From: Taishania sp045629585
GTDB lineage: Bacteria > Bacteroidota > Bacteroidia > Flavobacteriales_D > Crocinitomicaceae
Direction: 5' to 3'
Assembly: GCA_045629585.1 (NCBI GenBank)
Contig: JAZQRM010000021.1
Coordinates: 1 to 64,000 of the forward strand
Length of the DNA stretch: 64,000 bases
Shown here: positions 41,499-50,068 of the stretch, piece by piece
How the letters are laid out: each line of letters opens with the position of its first letter
Position numbering within the stretch: position 1 is the first letter of the stretch
The notes under the pieces: model-generated
Seen by the model: the letters and a program-made list of their open reading frames with translations, nothing else
Database searches by the model: none
What the model was told of the DNA's origin: nothing
Position numbers and translations under genes: made by a program

Positions 41499-42326
41499 TT
41501 ATGCTAAACTAATTTGCGTAGTTCCTAAGACTATTAATCGCTCTTTATATAGTTTACCAACAGCTTGTTTAAAAGCTTTTTTACTCATTCCTGTAATCTT
41601 TAAAATTTCTTCAGGCGTTGATTTATCCGTCAATTGTAATACACCTGTTTTAGAGATTAACTCCATTAATTCAGTGGATGCGTCATCAATTCGATCATAC
41701 CCTGGTTTTCCAAGGCGAACGTCTAACTTCCCATCTTCTCTGAGCTTATAAGCATATCCTTCAACAGTTGAACCTCTTTTGGGTTTCTTCGTGATGTCCG
41801 ATTGATAGATGATTCCTTGGTAACGTTGATCCACGATAACCTTTGTTCCTAAATCAGTGTCGTCACCAATTAAGATTGAAATAGGTTTATTTAAAATCGA
41901 TTCATCAACACATTTAAGGAAATACTTATTGACCTTTGTTGTTCCAAATAATCGGTCTGTTGCCGTATCCACTTGAAGAGAACATAAATAATAGGTATTA
42001 TCCTCTAGTTTAATATGCTGTTCCTTGAATGGAATCATTAAATCCTTTTCCATTCCCCAATCAGCGAATGCTCCGTAAAAGTTTACTTCTTTTATTTTAA
42101 GGAAAGCGAAACCTCCTAATTCAATTAAAGGGCGCTCGGTAGTAGCTACTAAACGATCCTCTGAATCTCTATAAACAAAGACATCTATTTCATCTCCAAC
42201 TTCAATATCGTTGGTTAAATATTTATTGGGTAATAGAATATCCGTCCCCTCATCATCACCTAAATATGCACCTACGCTAGTAAAACGAAGTACACCTAGT
42301 TGATTTACACATCCCACATTAATCAT
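41499..42326 (-). CDS. CvfB-like S1-domain RNA-binding protein
   Basis: The 275-residue protein has the CvfB arrangement of tandem S1-type RNA-binding domains (residues about 1-65, 66-130 and 140-210; GVLRFTSVGAYLGDDEG, GAFADWGMEKDLMIPF) and a C-terminal winged-helix domain (about 220-275, TPEEILKITGMSKKAFKQAVG). CvfB affects virulence gene expression in Staphylococcus through RNA binding; the role here is unknown. The universal stress protein gene ends three bases upstream, so the two probably form an operon. Confidence 0.92.
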   Translation of the reverse strand: MINVGCVNQLGVLRFTSVGAYLGDDEGTDILLPNKYLTNDIEVGDEIDVFVYRDSEDRLVATTERPLIELGGFAFLKIKEVNFYGAFADWGMEKDLMIPFKEQHIKLEDNTYYLCSLQVDTATDRLFGTTKVNKYFLKCVDESILNKPISILIGDDTDLGTKVIVDQRYQGIIYQSDITKKPKRGSTVEGYAYKLREDGKLDVRLGKPGYDRIDDASTELMELISKTGVLQLTDKSTPEEILKITGMSKKAFKQAVGKLYKERLIVLGTTQISLA

Positions 42327-42328
42327 GC

Positions 42329-43135
42329 TTAATAATAAAATTGTGAAGCCGTTTTGGAGTTAATTACCAAACATGGTAACGCTCCCGGATTCGTAATTAA
42401 GTTTTGTGCAAACTTATCAAACGAGGCTATTATTGCTTCAGTATGATAGGCTAATGCAATTAAATCAATTTGATTTTGTTTTGAGTAGTCTATTATTTTT
42501 TTCGAATAAGAACCACCTTCATCAAATAGATTAATATGACAACTAACATTACGATCTTCGTATTGCTGTTGTACTATTTGTATGCGACTTTTCATTTGTA
42601 AACTCAATGATTCATCGCGTTGTTTTTCTCCTAATATATGAACCTCTGCGTCATAAATTGTTGCCAAGTCACCCACTAATTTAACAATTTGTAAACTTTC
42701 TTTTGCTAAATCAATTGGTACAACAATTTTATTTAACTCTTTAGGTTGAGTTTCTTTTTGAACGACCATGAACGGAATCTCTGTGCTCGTGACAACTTTC
42801 ATCGCATGTGAGCCAAAAAGTTTTTGTAAACCTTTTTCTCCATGTGTTCCCATAATGATAAGTTGAGCTTGATTGATTTTTGAAATTTTAGCGATGTCTT
42901 CAAAAATTGAGCCCTCTTTGACAACTTTGGTAATGGAAACATTTTCAGGTATATCAAATTCACCGACTATTTGATCAATTTTTAGGGAGGCTTGTGTTGC
43001 TTTTGAACGATCTGAAATGATATGTAAGATACGGATTTCAGTTTCGATTCGTTTACCCAAAAAAAGAGCATATCTTAAAGCGGCGTTACCAACTTCAGTT
43101 AGGTCGTGAGGTACTATGTAAAGGTTTTTCGACAT
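42329..43135 (-). CDS. Tandem universal stress protein
   Basis: The 268-residue protein contains two Usp domains (about 1-140 and 145-265). The first holds IIMGTHGEKGLQKLFGSHAMKV, shown by the core MGTHGEKGLQKLFGSHA, the usual ATP-binding G-x-x-G-x(9)-G pattern; the second is more divergent (LIALAYHTEAIIASF). Such proteins respond to stress or starvation; the function is general. It precedes the CvfB gene on the same strand. Confidence 0.9.
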   Translation of the reverse strand: MSKNLYIVPHDLTEVGNAALRYALFLGKRIETEIRILHIISDRSKATQASLKIDQIVGEFDIPENVSITKVVKEGSIFEDIAKISKINQAQLIIMGTHGEKGLQKLFGSHAMKVVTSTEIPFMVVQKETQPKELNKIVVPIDLAKESLQIVKLVGDLATIYDAEVHILGEKQRDESLSLQMKSRIQIVQQQYEDRNVSCHINLFDEGGSYSKKIIDYSKQNQIDLIALAYHTEAIIASFDKFAQNLITNPGALPCLVINSKTASQFYY

Positions 43136-43237
43136 GAAACTTTTTTATTTAAAGCTACGTATTTTTTTTAGTAAATAAACATTTAATGAATAGATATACG
43201 CTATGATTAAAAGTTTTCTACTATTGAGGTATTATGT

Positions 43238-44293
43238 TTATTTTTTCTTATTTGGTTTTCCATTCGTTGTAGGTATGTAGGAAACGGGTGCTTTACGATC
43301 CTTTTTCTCCTTCTCTTTTACGCTTTCGTTTTTAGATGCTTCAGATTTCACATTAATACCATCTTCAGTTGGTAAAGCTGTTACATGCTGTTTGGAAGGT
43401 TCTATCCACTTATTCTTTATCTTTTTCTCTTCTAATTGCCCCGTCTTTTCATTCGGTACGTATAATGTTAATTTTTCAGGAGCCGGATTGTTGACCCCTA
43501 CAACGTCTTCAATTAAATACCATCGTCCATCTTGAAAGATCATAGCGTCGTTAGAAAGATCCGGTGTGTAGGTGGAATAGAATCCTGTTAACGCTGGTGT
43601 TTGTGGTGCGAGGTGGTCAAAAATGATTCGTTTGTATCGATCTTCGTAGTTTAAATGCATTATAACGTCTTTCGAGTATTCAAACCAAACTCGGTTGAGG
43701 GCATCTTTGTTCCAACGGAAAATTGGGGCGCCGAATTTGGCACTTGTCCCAGAGAAATGCAAAGCATCTATCATTTTAATATTGGACATAGCGTTGTTTC
43801 CATCCCAACCTAATAAGGTGTAATATGTTTTCTTGTTGCGTTCAACAGGTATGATTTTATAATATAAAGCGCCGTACCAATTGTTGTTTTCAACGACTTC
43901 ATTTGTCTTTTTTTGTGTAGCGACATTGTCCTTTAATTCATAGATAATGTACTTTTTCTTTTTTTCATCAAAGCGTTGAATAAAACCAAAATAAGTTTGA
44001 TTTTGCTCCTGGTCTTCAATGTTCCAATTATAAATTCGCACCTTATTATCAGGGCTTGTTATACAACCTAATGTTTTTAATTTACTGAATGAATAATTAA
44101 ATGAATTATCTGATTCAATTGCTTTTAGAAGCTCTTTTTTGAAGCTTTCGTTTAACTTTTTTTGTGTAGTTGTGTTCGTTGCTAAACGTATTTCACTAAG
44201 TTGTTTTTCCAATTGTACTTCTTGTTCTAATAGGGATTGAGAAAAAGAAATAAAAGGAAACAAGATCGTTAATAATAAGGCAAATTTCTTCAT
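43238..44293 (-). CDS. Secreted protein, uncharacterised
   Basis: A 351-residue protein with a clear signal peptide (MKKFALLLTILFPFISFSQ) and a soluble, charged mature part. Visible features are LLGWDGNNAMSNIKMIDALH, WFEYSKDVIMHLNY and IIFDHLAPQTPALTGFYSTY, which look like conserved segments, and a lysine-rich, disordered-looking C-terminus (about residues 300-351). I do not recognise a named domain, though the type is familiar from Flavobacteriia genomes. It follows the DinB gene by 27 bases on the same strand. Confidence 0.8.
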   Translation of the reverse strand: MKKFALLLTILFPFISFSQSLLEQEVQLEKQLSEIRLATNTTTQKKLNESFKKELLKAIESDNSFNYSFSKLKTLGCITSPDNKVRIYNWNIEDQEQNQTYFGFIQRFDEKKKKYIIYELKDNVATQKKTNEVVENNNWYGALYYKIIPVERNKKTYYTLLGWDGNNAMSNIKMIDALHFSGTSAKFGAPIFRWNKDALNRVWFEYSKDVIMHLNYEDRYKRIIFDHLAPQTPALTGFYSTYTPDLSNDAMIFQDGRWYLIEDVVGVNNPAPEKLTLYVPNEKTGQLEEKKIKNKWIEPSKQHVTALPTEDGINVKSEASKNESVKEKEKKDRKAPVSYIPTTNGKPNKKK

Positions 44294-44320
44294 AATATAA
44301 TCAACGTATTAATACCTAAT

Positions 44321-44773
44321 TTAGTATGATACTTCGTTAAATTCGATCCGATTACATGCGATAGGGATTAAACCATTCTGCGTTAGCAATGTATTGATTT
44401 GTCCTCTATGGTATGTTCCATGATGAATAATATGACTCAATAACTGAACCAAAGTTTTTTCCATAATCAAACCGTCACTTGTGGTGTATTTAATGTTTTG
44501 ATGTAAGTCTAATTGCTTTAAGGAAAGTAAACTCTGTTGGTAATTCTCTTTGTTTAATTGTGACCAAGCATGAAAGGGTAGATCATCCCAATCTTCATTT
44601 TCAGGTTCCTCACCCAATATTCGACTTATCCATAAATGATGAACATTTATTATGTGGCAGATTAACTCACGGATGCGTTTTACTTGATCATGGTTTTCAA
44701 CATAATAGGCCTCTATAAAAAGTTCGTTGAATTGATATTCAATCAAAAATTCTTGTTCCCAAAAAGAGCACAT
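44321..44773 (-). CDS. DinB-family protein
   Basis: The 150-residue four-helix protein has the DinB/YfiT metal-site pattern: histidines in the HIINVHHLWISRILG helix (about residues 40-54) and the LLSHIIHHGTYHRGQI helix (about 110-125). Bacterial relatives act as thiol-dependent transferases or are induced by DNA damage; the substrate is unknown. It starts three bases after the rpe gene, so it is co-transcribed with it. Confidence 0.9.
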   Translation of the reverse strand: MCSFWEQEFLIEYQFNELFIEAYYVENHDQVKRIRELICHIINVHHLWISRILGEEPENEDWDDLPFHAWSQLNKENYQQSLLSLKQLDLHQNIKYTTSDGLIMEKTLVQLLSHIIHHGTYHRGQINTLLTQNGLIPIACNRIEFNEVSY

Positions 44774-44776
44774 TAA

Positions 44777-45427
44777 TTATAGTTTTTTTAGATCGGCAAT
44801 ACAGTTAGTGGGATTACTGTGGTTAAAGACAAAGCTTCCTGCAACTAAAGCATTTGCACCTGCTTGCACTAATTTTTCACCTGTTTCCAAATTTACTCCT
44901 CCATCAACTTCAATAATGGTCTTTAGTCCTTTTTGATCAATCATTGTACGCAATGTTCTTACTTTTTGTACAGCACTTTCAATGAATTTTTGACCTCCAA
45001 ATCCGGGATTAACGGACATGATTAATACCAAATCCAAATCTGTAATGATTTCTTCTAATAAATGAACGGGAGTATGTGGATTTAATGCAACACCGGCTTT
45101 CATTCCTAATTTTTTGATTTCACTTATTGTTCTGTGTAGATGAGTACAAGCTTCATAATGAACGGTAAGTAAATCAGCGCCCACATTTTTAAACTCCTCT
45201 AAATATTGGTCCGGATTTTCAATCATTAAATGGACATCTAATGGTTTTTTTGCATGTTTTTTAATGGCTGAAATCACAGGGAATCCGAATGAAATATTAG
45301 GCACAAAAACACCATCCATAACATCTATATGAAACCAGTCCGCTTGGGAATTATTAATCATTTCAACATCTCGTTGAATATTTGCAAAATCACAGGATAG
45401 TACAGAAGGAGAAATTATTGTTGACAT
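44777..45427 (-). CDS. rpe: Ribulose-phosphate 3-epimerase
   Basis: Rpe interconverts ribulose-5-phosphate and xylulose-5-phosphate in the pentose phosphate pathway. From the ATG at 45427 (MSTIISPSVLSCDFANIQ) it is 216 residues. The metal-site motif is WFHIDVMDGVFVPNISFG with His33 and Asp35; MSVNPGFGGQKF and IEVDGGVN follow. The in-frame ATG at 45457 is rejected because a -7 box (45447-45454) lies between the two starts. It leads the rpe-DinB-43238 gene run. Confidence 0.97.
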   Translation of the reverse strand: MSTIISPSVLSCDFANIQRDVEMINNSQADWFHIDVMDGVFVPNISFGFPVISAIKKHAKKPLDVHLMIENPDQYLEEFKNVGADLLTVHYEACTHLHRTISEIKKLGMKAGVALNPHTPVHLLEEIITDLDLVLIMSVNPGFGGQKFIESAVQKVRTLRTMIDQKGLKTIIEVDGGVNLETGEKLVQAGANALVAGSFVFNHSNPTNCIADLKKL

Positions 45428-45446
45428 TATTATTCGATTTTTTTTG

Positions 45447-45454
45447 CAAATATA
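45447..45454 (-). promoter_or_regulatory. -7 promoter box of rpe
   Basis: The minus strand reads TATATTTG, 19 bases before the rpe ATG. It determines the shorter start. Confidence 0.7.
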
Positions 45455-45470
45455 CACTGATTTTAGTGCT

Positions 45471-45506
45471 ATTAGCGAATATTAATAGCGAATATTAATA
45501 GCGAAT
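45471..45506. repeat. 13-base tandem repeat
   Basis: ATTAATAGCGAAT occurs twice head to tail (45481-45493 and 45494-45506), preceded by a shortened copy ATTAGCGAAT (45471-45480). It lies between the divergent rpe and rhomboid genes. Confidence 0.85.
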
Positions 45507-45566
45507 TATTTGATTTTATTCAATTGAAATGAATAAATTAGTTTCATAATTACGAATTTACAATTA

Positions 45567-46229
45567 ATGTTTTCCCTTAATATTTTAACACTTATTATCG
45601 CTGTAACTGTAATCGCTTCATTGCGTGGCTTTAAAGATGATAATTTAATCCGAAAAAACCTTTTAGTTCCTTATTTGGTTAATCATAACAAACAGTATTA
45701 TCGCCTTGTTTCGTATATGTTATTTCATAAAGATACTGCTCACTTATTTTTCAATATGTTCTCGCTATATCTATTGGGTGGTTTTCTATTAAATGCTTTT
45801 GGTGGTTTTGCGGGAGGAGTTCAATATTACAATGGTTTTATGCAAACCTTTGGATCTATAAATGGACAAGTTATGTTCTTGCTTTTATATGTTTTGGGTG
45901 GTTTGGCTGCAACTATAATCCCGATGATCCGACAGAAAGATAACGCTTATTATTCTGCACTTGGTGCATCAGGATCGGTTTCAGCTGTAATTTTTGCAAC
46001 AATTATGTGGAACCCAGAGATAGAATTATCCATTATTTTTCTCCCAGGTATTGGTATACCAGCATATATTTTTGGACCATTATATTTGTTGTTTGAATAT
46101 ATAATGGATAAACGAGGTGGTTCACAAATTGGGCATGATGCTCATATTGGTGGGGCTATATTTGGGGTATTATTTGCTATATTTGTTCAACCAGACGTGA
46201 TAAGTCGTTTTATAAATGCCATTTTTTAA
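45567..46229 (+). CDS. Rhomboid-family intramembrane serine protease
   Basis: The 220-residue membrane protein has about six hydrophobic segments and the rhomboid active site: HLFFN (His59, Asn63) in the second helix, GASGS with catalytic Ser135, and HDAHIGG with His193. These enzymes cut membrane-anchored substrates within the bilayer. The full set of catalytic residues is present. Its stop overlaps the next gene's start in TAATG, so translation is probably coupled. Confidence 0.94.
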   Translation: MFSLNILTLIIAVTVIASLRGFKDDNLIRKNLLVPYLVNHNKQYYRLVSYMLFHKDTAHLFFNMFSLYLLGGFLLNAFGGFAGGVQYYNGFMQTFGSINGQVMFLLLYVLGGLAATIIPMIRQKDNAYYSALGASGSVSAVIFATIMWNPEIELSIIFLPGIGIPAYIFGPLYLLFEYIMDKRGGSQIGHDAHIGGAIFGVLFAIFVQPDVISRFINAIF

Positions 46230-47092
46230 TGTTGTACGTCAATAATAACGAAACCATAGTACCAGCAAGTGAGTATGCAGTAGGAGCAAGTAGCCGTGCT
46301 TATTTGTATGGTGATGGTGTGTTTGAAAGTATTCGAATCCGTAATGGTGTTCCCCTTAATATTGAAAATCACGTTAATCGCTTGATTCAAGGTGCTAAAG
46401 CCCTAAAGATGCGTGTGCCTATTTATTTTACGCCTGAATTTTTTGAGATTCGCATTCGGGAATTATGTAAAAAGTCCGAAATCAAAGTTGGTGGAAAGTG
46501 TCGGCTGTCTTTAGACCGTATTTCAGGTGGGACCTATGCACCTGTTAGTAATGAGGTTCAGTTTTTTATAGAAGTGGGTCCATTGGTAGAGAATGACTTT
46601 CAACTTAACATTAAAGGGTATGAGGTTGATTTATTTACAGATTTCAAGAAAAATTTATCACCCATTTCCCAATTTAAAACAAAGAATGCTTTGCTTTCTA
46701 TAATGGGAGCGATTAAAGCACAGGAAAAGCAATTGGATGACGTCTTGATGACAAATGATAAAAGCCAAGTGTTAGAGTCGACAAATAGTAATTTGTTTAT
46801 TGTATCTAATGGAATTTTATATACACCTCCAATTGTGGATGGGTGTTTAGCTGGTACCATGCGTATGCAGATTATTAATATTGCTATAAAGAATGGCATA
46901 CGAGTTTATGAGTCTAGTATCGTTCCTTCGAATCTTTTAATTGCGGATGAAATTTTCTTGACCAATGCCATTAAAGGAATAACTTGGGTAGGAGGGTACC
47001 GAACAAAGCGTTATTTTAATTCGATGTCTAAACGATTGATCGCTCTATTAAACGAGCATGCAAATATGGAGATTGAAAATAAGTTATTGTAA
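46229..47092 (+). CDS. PLP-dependent aminotransferase class IV
   Basis: The 287-residue protein is of the PabC/IlvE/D-amino-acid aminotransferase class. Marks are YLYGDGVFESIRIRNG near the start, a Lys in FKTKNALLS as the likely PLP lysine, LESTNSNLF and EIFLTNAIKGI near the end. Substrate (aminodeoxychorismate or branched-chain amino acid) cannot be told by eye. It shares a one-base overlap with the rhomboid gene and is followed by a strong terminator. Confidence 0.92.
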   Translation: MLYVNNNETIVPASEYAVGASSRAYLYGDGVFESIRIRNGVPLNIENHVNRLIQGAKALKMRVPIYFTPEFFEIRIRELCKKSEIKVGGKCRLSLDRISGGTYAPVSNEVQFFIEVGPLVENDFQLNIKGYEVDLFTDFKKNLSPISQFKTKNALLSIMGAIKAQEKQLDDVLMTNDKSQVLESTNSNLFIVSNGILYTPPIVDGCLAGTMRMQIINIAIKNGIRVYESSIVPSNLLIADEIFLTNAIKGITWVGGYRTKRYFNSMSKRLIALLNEHANMEIENKLL

Positions 47093-47114
47093 ACTATTAT
47101 AGACGATGGATAAT

Positions 47115-47147
47115 AAAAAATGGGGCTAAATTTTAGCCCCATTTTTC
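47115..47147. terminator. Terminator between convergent operons
   Basis: AAAAAATGGGGCTAAA pairs with TTTAGCCCCATTTTT (a long, almost perfect stem), serving the rhomboid/aminotransferase operon and, on the minus strand, the operon ending at 47155. Confidence 0.88.
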
Positions 47148-47154
47148 GTTTCTT

Positions 47155-47412
47155 TTATTTGTCAATTGAACCTGTTACACGCTTCATGAATTCATTTAAT
47201 GCTTCACGTTTTGGTGTGCCAGCTTTGATTGCTTCGTGTACCTCAAGTGCACCTGAGAAGTTGGACAACAACTCACCGATTACATCTAATTCTTCATCCT
47301 TAATTCCTGGAGCTTCAATCATGAATTCTAAAACATCCATTGTTTCGGTGATGAAATCTTCATCGTTATTTTCGATGAATTCTAGTGTGTGTTTAATTAC
47401 CGGTAACCTCAT
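47155..47412 (-). CDS. DUF6952-like small protein
   Basis: An 85-residue helical, acidic protein (MRLPVIKHTLEFIENNDEDF) that I recognise as the small protein commonly following thioredoxin in Bacteroidota peroxiredoxin loci (DUF6952). Its function is unknown. Its start overlaps the stop of the thioredoxin gene by 20 bases, so it is translated from the same message and probably coupled. The conserved neighbourhood points to a redox role (inference). Confidence 0.82.
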   Translation of the reverse strand: MRLPVIKHTLEFIENNDEDFITETMDVLEFMIEAPGIKDEELDVIGELLSNFSGALEVHEAIKAGTPKREALNEFMKRVTGSIDK

Positions 47413-47707
47413 TTAATACTTCTTGAATTACTTCTACTTTATTCCCTTGAGCCTCTTTTACTAAAGTTCCATCAATAAAACCAGCAAAAGTAGGTAAGTT
47501 ACTTACATTAGCAAATTGACGAGAATTTGGGAATTTTTCGGCATCTACATAGTAGAATTCGACATCCGCATTTTCTTCTGCCATTCTTTTGAATTTCGGC
47601 TTAGTGATTTTACAGTTTCCGCACCAAGTGGCACCGTATTGCACCATCACTTTTTTGTTGCTCTTCAAAAGAACATCTAAGTTATCTTCTGAAATTTCTG
47701 TAAACAT
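47393..47707 (-). CDS. Thioredoxin-family protein
   Basis: The 104-residue protein has one thioredoxin fold with the active site WCGNC (Cys29 and Cys32), which differs from the usual WCGPC and is seen in several Bacteroidota thioredoxin-like proteins. It lacks a signal peptide, so it acts in the cytoplasm. It lies five bases after the peroxiredoxin gene and probably reduces it. Its 3' end overlaps the DUF6952-like gene. Confidence 0.95.
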   Translation of the reverse strand: MFTEISEDNLDVLLKSNKKVMVQYGATWCGNCKITKPKFKRMAEENADVEFYYVDAEKFPNSRQFANVSNLPTFAGFIDGTLVKEAQGNKVEVIQEVLNEVTGN

Positions 47708-47712
47708 AATTC

Positions 47713-48330
47713 TTAGTTTTTGCTTAAGTAGTCAGCAACTCCGTCACGTGTAGCGCTCATTGCTTCTTTTCCTTCTTCCCAGTTAGCTGGACATACTTCA
47801 CCATGTGTTTGTACGTGCGTGTATGCATCTACTAAACGAATGAACTCTTGTACGTTACGTCCTAAAGGCATAGTGTTAATTGACTCATGGAAAACAGTTC
47901 CATCTTCGTCGATTAAGTAGGTTGCACGGTAAGTTACGTTATCACCTGTAGACTCTTCTTCGAATAAATCGTAATCCAAGATATCTAATTCTTGAGCCAA
48001 TTTACGAGTTGAATCAGCGATTAAAGGGAAACGAACACCTTCAATTCCTCCGTTATCTTTAGCTGTGTTTAACCAAGCAAAGTGAACTTCAGCTGTATCA
48101 CAAGATGCTCCGATAACTAATGTATTTCTTTTTTCAAATTCAGCAGCAGCTTCTTGGAATGCGTGAATTTCAGTAGGACATACAAATGTAAAATCTTTAG
48201 GATACCAGAATAAAACGATTTTTTTCTTTTCTGCTACCGCTTTTTTGAAAACATCGATTTGGAAAGTGTCTCCCATTTCATCGATTGCATTTACTGTAAT
48301 TGACGGAAATTTTTTACCTACAAAACTCAT
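47713..48330 (-). CDS. 2-Cys peroxiredoxin (AhpC/TSA family)
   Basis: The 205-residue peroxiredoxin reduces hydrogen peroxide and organic hydroperoxides. The peroxidatic cysteine is Cys51 in FTFVCPTEIHAF and the resolving cysteine Cys180 in GEVCPANWEEG. It is the first gene of a three-gene operon with thioredoxin and the DUF6952-like protein. A -7 box (48372-48379) stands 41 bases upstream. Confidence 0.96.
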   Translation of the reverse strand: MSFVGKKFPSITVNAIDEMGDTFQIDVFKKAVAEKKKIVLFWYPKDFTFVCPTEIHAFQEAAAEFEKRNTLVIGASCDTAEVHFAWLNTAKDNGGIEGVRFPLIADSTRKLAQELDILDYDLFEEESTGDNVTYRATYLIDEDGTVFHESINTMPLGRNVQEFIRLVDAYTHVQTHGEVCPANWEEGKEAMSATRDGVADYLSKN

Positions 48331-48371
48331 AATATTAAAATTTTAAATTGTTTCTGTTTATTTTGATGCTA

Positions 48372-48379
48372 CAAAGATA
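48372..48379 (-). promoter_or_regulatory. -7 promoter box of the peroxiredoxin operon
   Basis: The minus strand reads TATCTTTG, a full match to TAnnTTTG, 41 bases before the peroxiredoxin ATG. Confidence 0.6.
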
Positions 48380-48456
48380 GGTTTCCTTTCTTTGTAATTT
48401 AATTACTTGTTTCTATATTGTTATAGATAAAAACTATATTTAGATAGATTTGATAG

Positions 48457-49164
48457 TTACTTTTTAATTAGTGCTTCAAATTGTCTCCAAACGGACTCAT
48501 TGGGCACAGTTGCTTTAACTTGAATTCTTTCTTTCGTTGTCGGATGGTTAAATGACAAATATCTAGCGTGAAGATGAATTGATCCGTCAGGGTTACTTCT
48601 TTTAGCACCGTATTTAACATCACCTTTAATAGGACTACCAATGTTAGCCAATTGACAACGTATTTGATGATGTCTACCTGTTTCTAACTCAATTTCTAAA
48701 AGTGTAAAATTGTCACCATTTACAAGTGTTTTATACGATAAAATGGCTTTTTTAGCACCTTTTTTATCGGCAGTTGTAACGTAGGATTTATTTTGTTTCT
48801 CGTTTTTCAGTAAATAATTTTCTAAACGTGCATTTTTAGCTGAAGGAGCTTTTTCGACAATTGCCCAATATATTTTTGTAGTATCCTTTTCTCTAAATTG
48901 TTCATTCAAACGCTCCAAACCTTTTGAAGTACGGGCAAATACTAATGCTCCACTAGTCGGACGATCCAAACGGTGTACAACTCCACAAAATACATTTCCT
49001 GGTTTTTGATACTTTTCCTTTAGATATTCTTTAATGAAATCAGGAAGAGCTTTGTCACCGGTTTTATCTCCTTGAACGATATCAGAAGCCTTTTTATTGA
49101 CTACAATCGTATGATTATCTTCATGTAGGATTTCTAACTGATATTTTTCGGCAATTGAATTCAT
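48457..49164 (-). CDS. RluA-family pseudouridine synthase
   Basis: The 235-residue enzyme isomerises uridine in RNA. The active-site motif is VVHRLDRPTSGALVFA (catalytic Asp in RLDR), followed by YWAIVEK and ETGRHHQIRCQL, all standard RluA. It has no N-terminal S4 domain, and the exact RNA target (rRNA or tRNA) is not known. It follows panB by 21 bases on the same strand. Confidence 0.94.
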   Translation of the reverse strand: MNSIAEKYQLEILHEDNHTIVVNKKASDIVQGDKTGDKALPDFIKEYLKEKYQKPGNVFCGVVHRLDRPTSGALVFARTSKGLERLNEQFREKDTTKIYWAIVEKAPSAKNARLENYLLKNEKQNKSYVTTADKKGAKKAILSYKTLVNGDNFTLLEIELETGRHHQIRCQLANIGSPIKGDVKYGAKRSNPDGSIHLHARYLSFNHPTTKERIQVKATVPNESVWRQFEALIKK

Positions 49165-49185
49165 TAAATTGAGGTAAGTTTATAA

Positions 49186-50007
49186 TTAGTATTGTTCGTT
49201 CTCGTTAGGGAAATCAGTTGATTTAACATCTTCGATATAACGTTGAACAGCACCTAACATTTCGTCGTATAGATTGTGGTATTTACGCAAGAAGCGAGGG
49301 TTAAATTCATTATTAATCCCTAACATATCATGTACCACTAAAACCTGACCATCTACGCCAGCACCTGCTCCAATTCCTATGATTGGAATATTTACAGATT
49401 TTGCAACTTTTTCAGCTAAGTGAGCAGGTATTTTTTCTAAAACGATTGCAAAACAACCGATTTCTTCTAATAATTTAGCATCTGAGATTAGCTGATTAGC
49501 TTCTTCCTCTTCTTTAGCACGTACAACGTAAGTACCAAATTTATAGATGGATTGTGGAGTTAAACCTAAATGCCCCATAACTGGAATACCAGCAGTCAAA
49601 ATACGTGAAATGGATTCACTAATCTCTTTACCACCTTCTAACTTAACAGCGTGTGCACCTGATTCTTTCATGATTCGGATTGCACTACTTAAAGCTTCTT
49701 TCGAGTTTCCTTGGTAAGATCCAAATGGTAAATCTACCACTACCAAAGCACGTTCAACTGCACGAACGACAGAAGAGGCATGGTAGATCATTTGATCTAA
49801 AGTAATCGGTAGCGTCGTTTCATGACCAGCCATAACATTAGAAGCGGAGTCACCAACAAGGATAACATCAATTCCTGCTTTATCAATAATACGAGCCATT
49901 GAGAAATCATATCCAGTAAGCATGGAAATTTTTTCTCCTCCTTCTTTCATTTCCAACAACGTCTTCGTAGTAACGCGTTTTACATTTTTATGTACTGACA
50001 TATTCAA
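49186..50007 (-). CDS. panB: 3-methyl-2-oxobutanoate hydroxymethyltransferase
   Basis: PanB makes ketopantoate from ketoisovalerate in pantothenate/CoA biosynthesis. The 273 residues contain ITMLTGYDFSMARI-like SMLTGYDFSMARIIDKAG, LVGDSASNVMAGHETTLPI (both metal-binding regions, Asp and Asp), VMGHLGLTPQSIYKFG and IGIGAGAGVDGQVLV. It is followed by an RluA gene at 21 bases; the two likely share a transcript. It is divergent from the MBL hydrolase. Confidence 0.97.
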   Translation of the reverse strand: MNMSVHKNVKRVTTKTLLEMKEGGEKISMLTGYDFSMARIIDKAGIDVILVGDSASNVMAGHETTLPITLDQMIYHASSVVRAVERALVVVDLPFGSYQGNSKEALSSAIRIMKESGAHAVKLEGGKEISESISRILTAGIPVMGHLGLTPQSIYKFGTYVVRAKEEEEANQLISDAKLLEEIGCFAIVLEKIPAHLAEKVAKSVNIPIIGIGAGAGVDGQVLVVHDMLGINNEFNPRFLRKYHNLYDEMLGAVQRYIEDVKSTDFPNENEQY

Positions 50008-50046
50008 CTTTTATGTTCAAACACAAATTTAAAAAAACTATTTGGC

Positions 50047-50054
50047 TATTTTTG
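50047..50054 (+). promoter_or_regulatory. -7 promoter box of the MBL hydrolase
   Basis: TATTTTTG ends 14 bases before the TTG start at 50069. It favours that start over 50042. Confidence 0.5.
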
Positions 50055-50068
50055 AAAGAAAAGTTCAA

